Assembly: GCA_043755815.1 (NCBI GenBank)
Contig: JAYUSF010000170.1
Span: 1 to 5,127, forward strand
From: CAIWAH01 sp043755815
Lineage (GTDB): Bacteria; Verrucomicrobiota; Verrucomicrobiia; Limisphaerales; UBA9464
Direction: 5' to 3'
Length of the DNA: 5,127 nucleotides
Part shown: one piece after another, positions 5,126 to 5,127 of the stretch
How the letters are laid out: each line of letters starts with the position of its first letter
How positions within the stretch are numbered: the stretch's first letter is position 1
Notes under the pieces: generated by a model
The model's database searches: none
What the model saw: only the letters and a program-made list of their open reading frames with translations
What the model was told of the DNA's origin: nothing
Program-made: the position numbers and the translations under genes

Positions 5126-5127
5126 TA

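Overview
The window (5127 bp) is GC-rich bacterial DNA, probably from the Verrucomicrobiota/Planctomycetota side of the tree. This rests on the high GC of the main genes and on a dense block of short interspersed hairpin repeats that, read as protein in silent frames, give peptides such as 'AQGNALG'; I remember such peptides from spurious gene models in those phyla. I could not search a database, so the taxonomy is an inference.

Layout. A 96-bp perfect inverted repeat closes the window at both ends (1-96 and 5030-5125). Next to the left copy lies one small gene of unknown function (106-510, +) with visibly lower GC than the rest. From 511 to 1396 there is no credible gene. At least 977-1216 and most of 528-941 are a mosaic of hairpins and diverged repeats. 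They include four copies of a GNA-triloop hairpin module, two composite units in opposite orientation, two ~100-bp copies of a longer structured repeat, and a chain of 17-nt hairpins with 7-bp stems. Two minus-strand genes follow, translationally coupled by an ATGA overlap: a soluble protein with a PSWxFF motif (2134-2628) and an HTTM-like integral membrane protein (1397-2137). Divergent from them, across about 110 bp, is a full-length OPT-family oligopeptide transporter (2740-5007, +).

How the genes may work together. The HTTM-like protein and its soluble partner have the gene order and general appearance of SdpA/SdpB-type pairs, which in Bacillus mature a small toxin, but no toxin precursor is visible here. 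The OPT transporter would import small peptides or metal-chelate-like substrates across the inner membrane. A shared divergent control region makes co-regulation possible, but nothing in the sequence proves it. The repeat block looks like REP-type intergenic DNA whose stems are kept by compensatory changes. The terminal inverted repeats are either two copies of a dispersed repeat at which an assembly stopped, or the ends of an unrecognised element.
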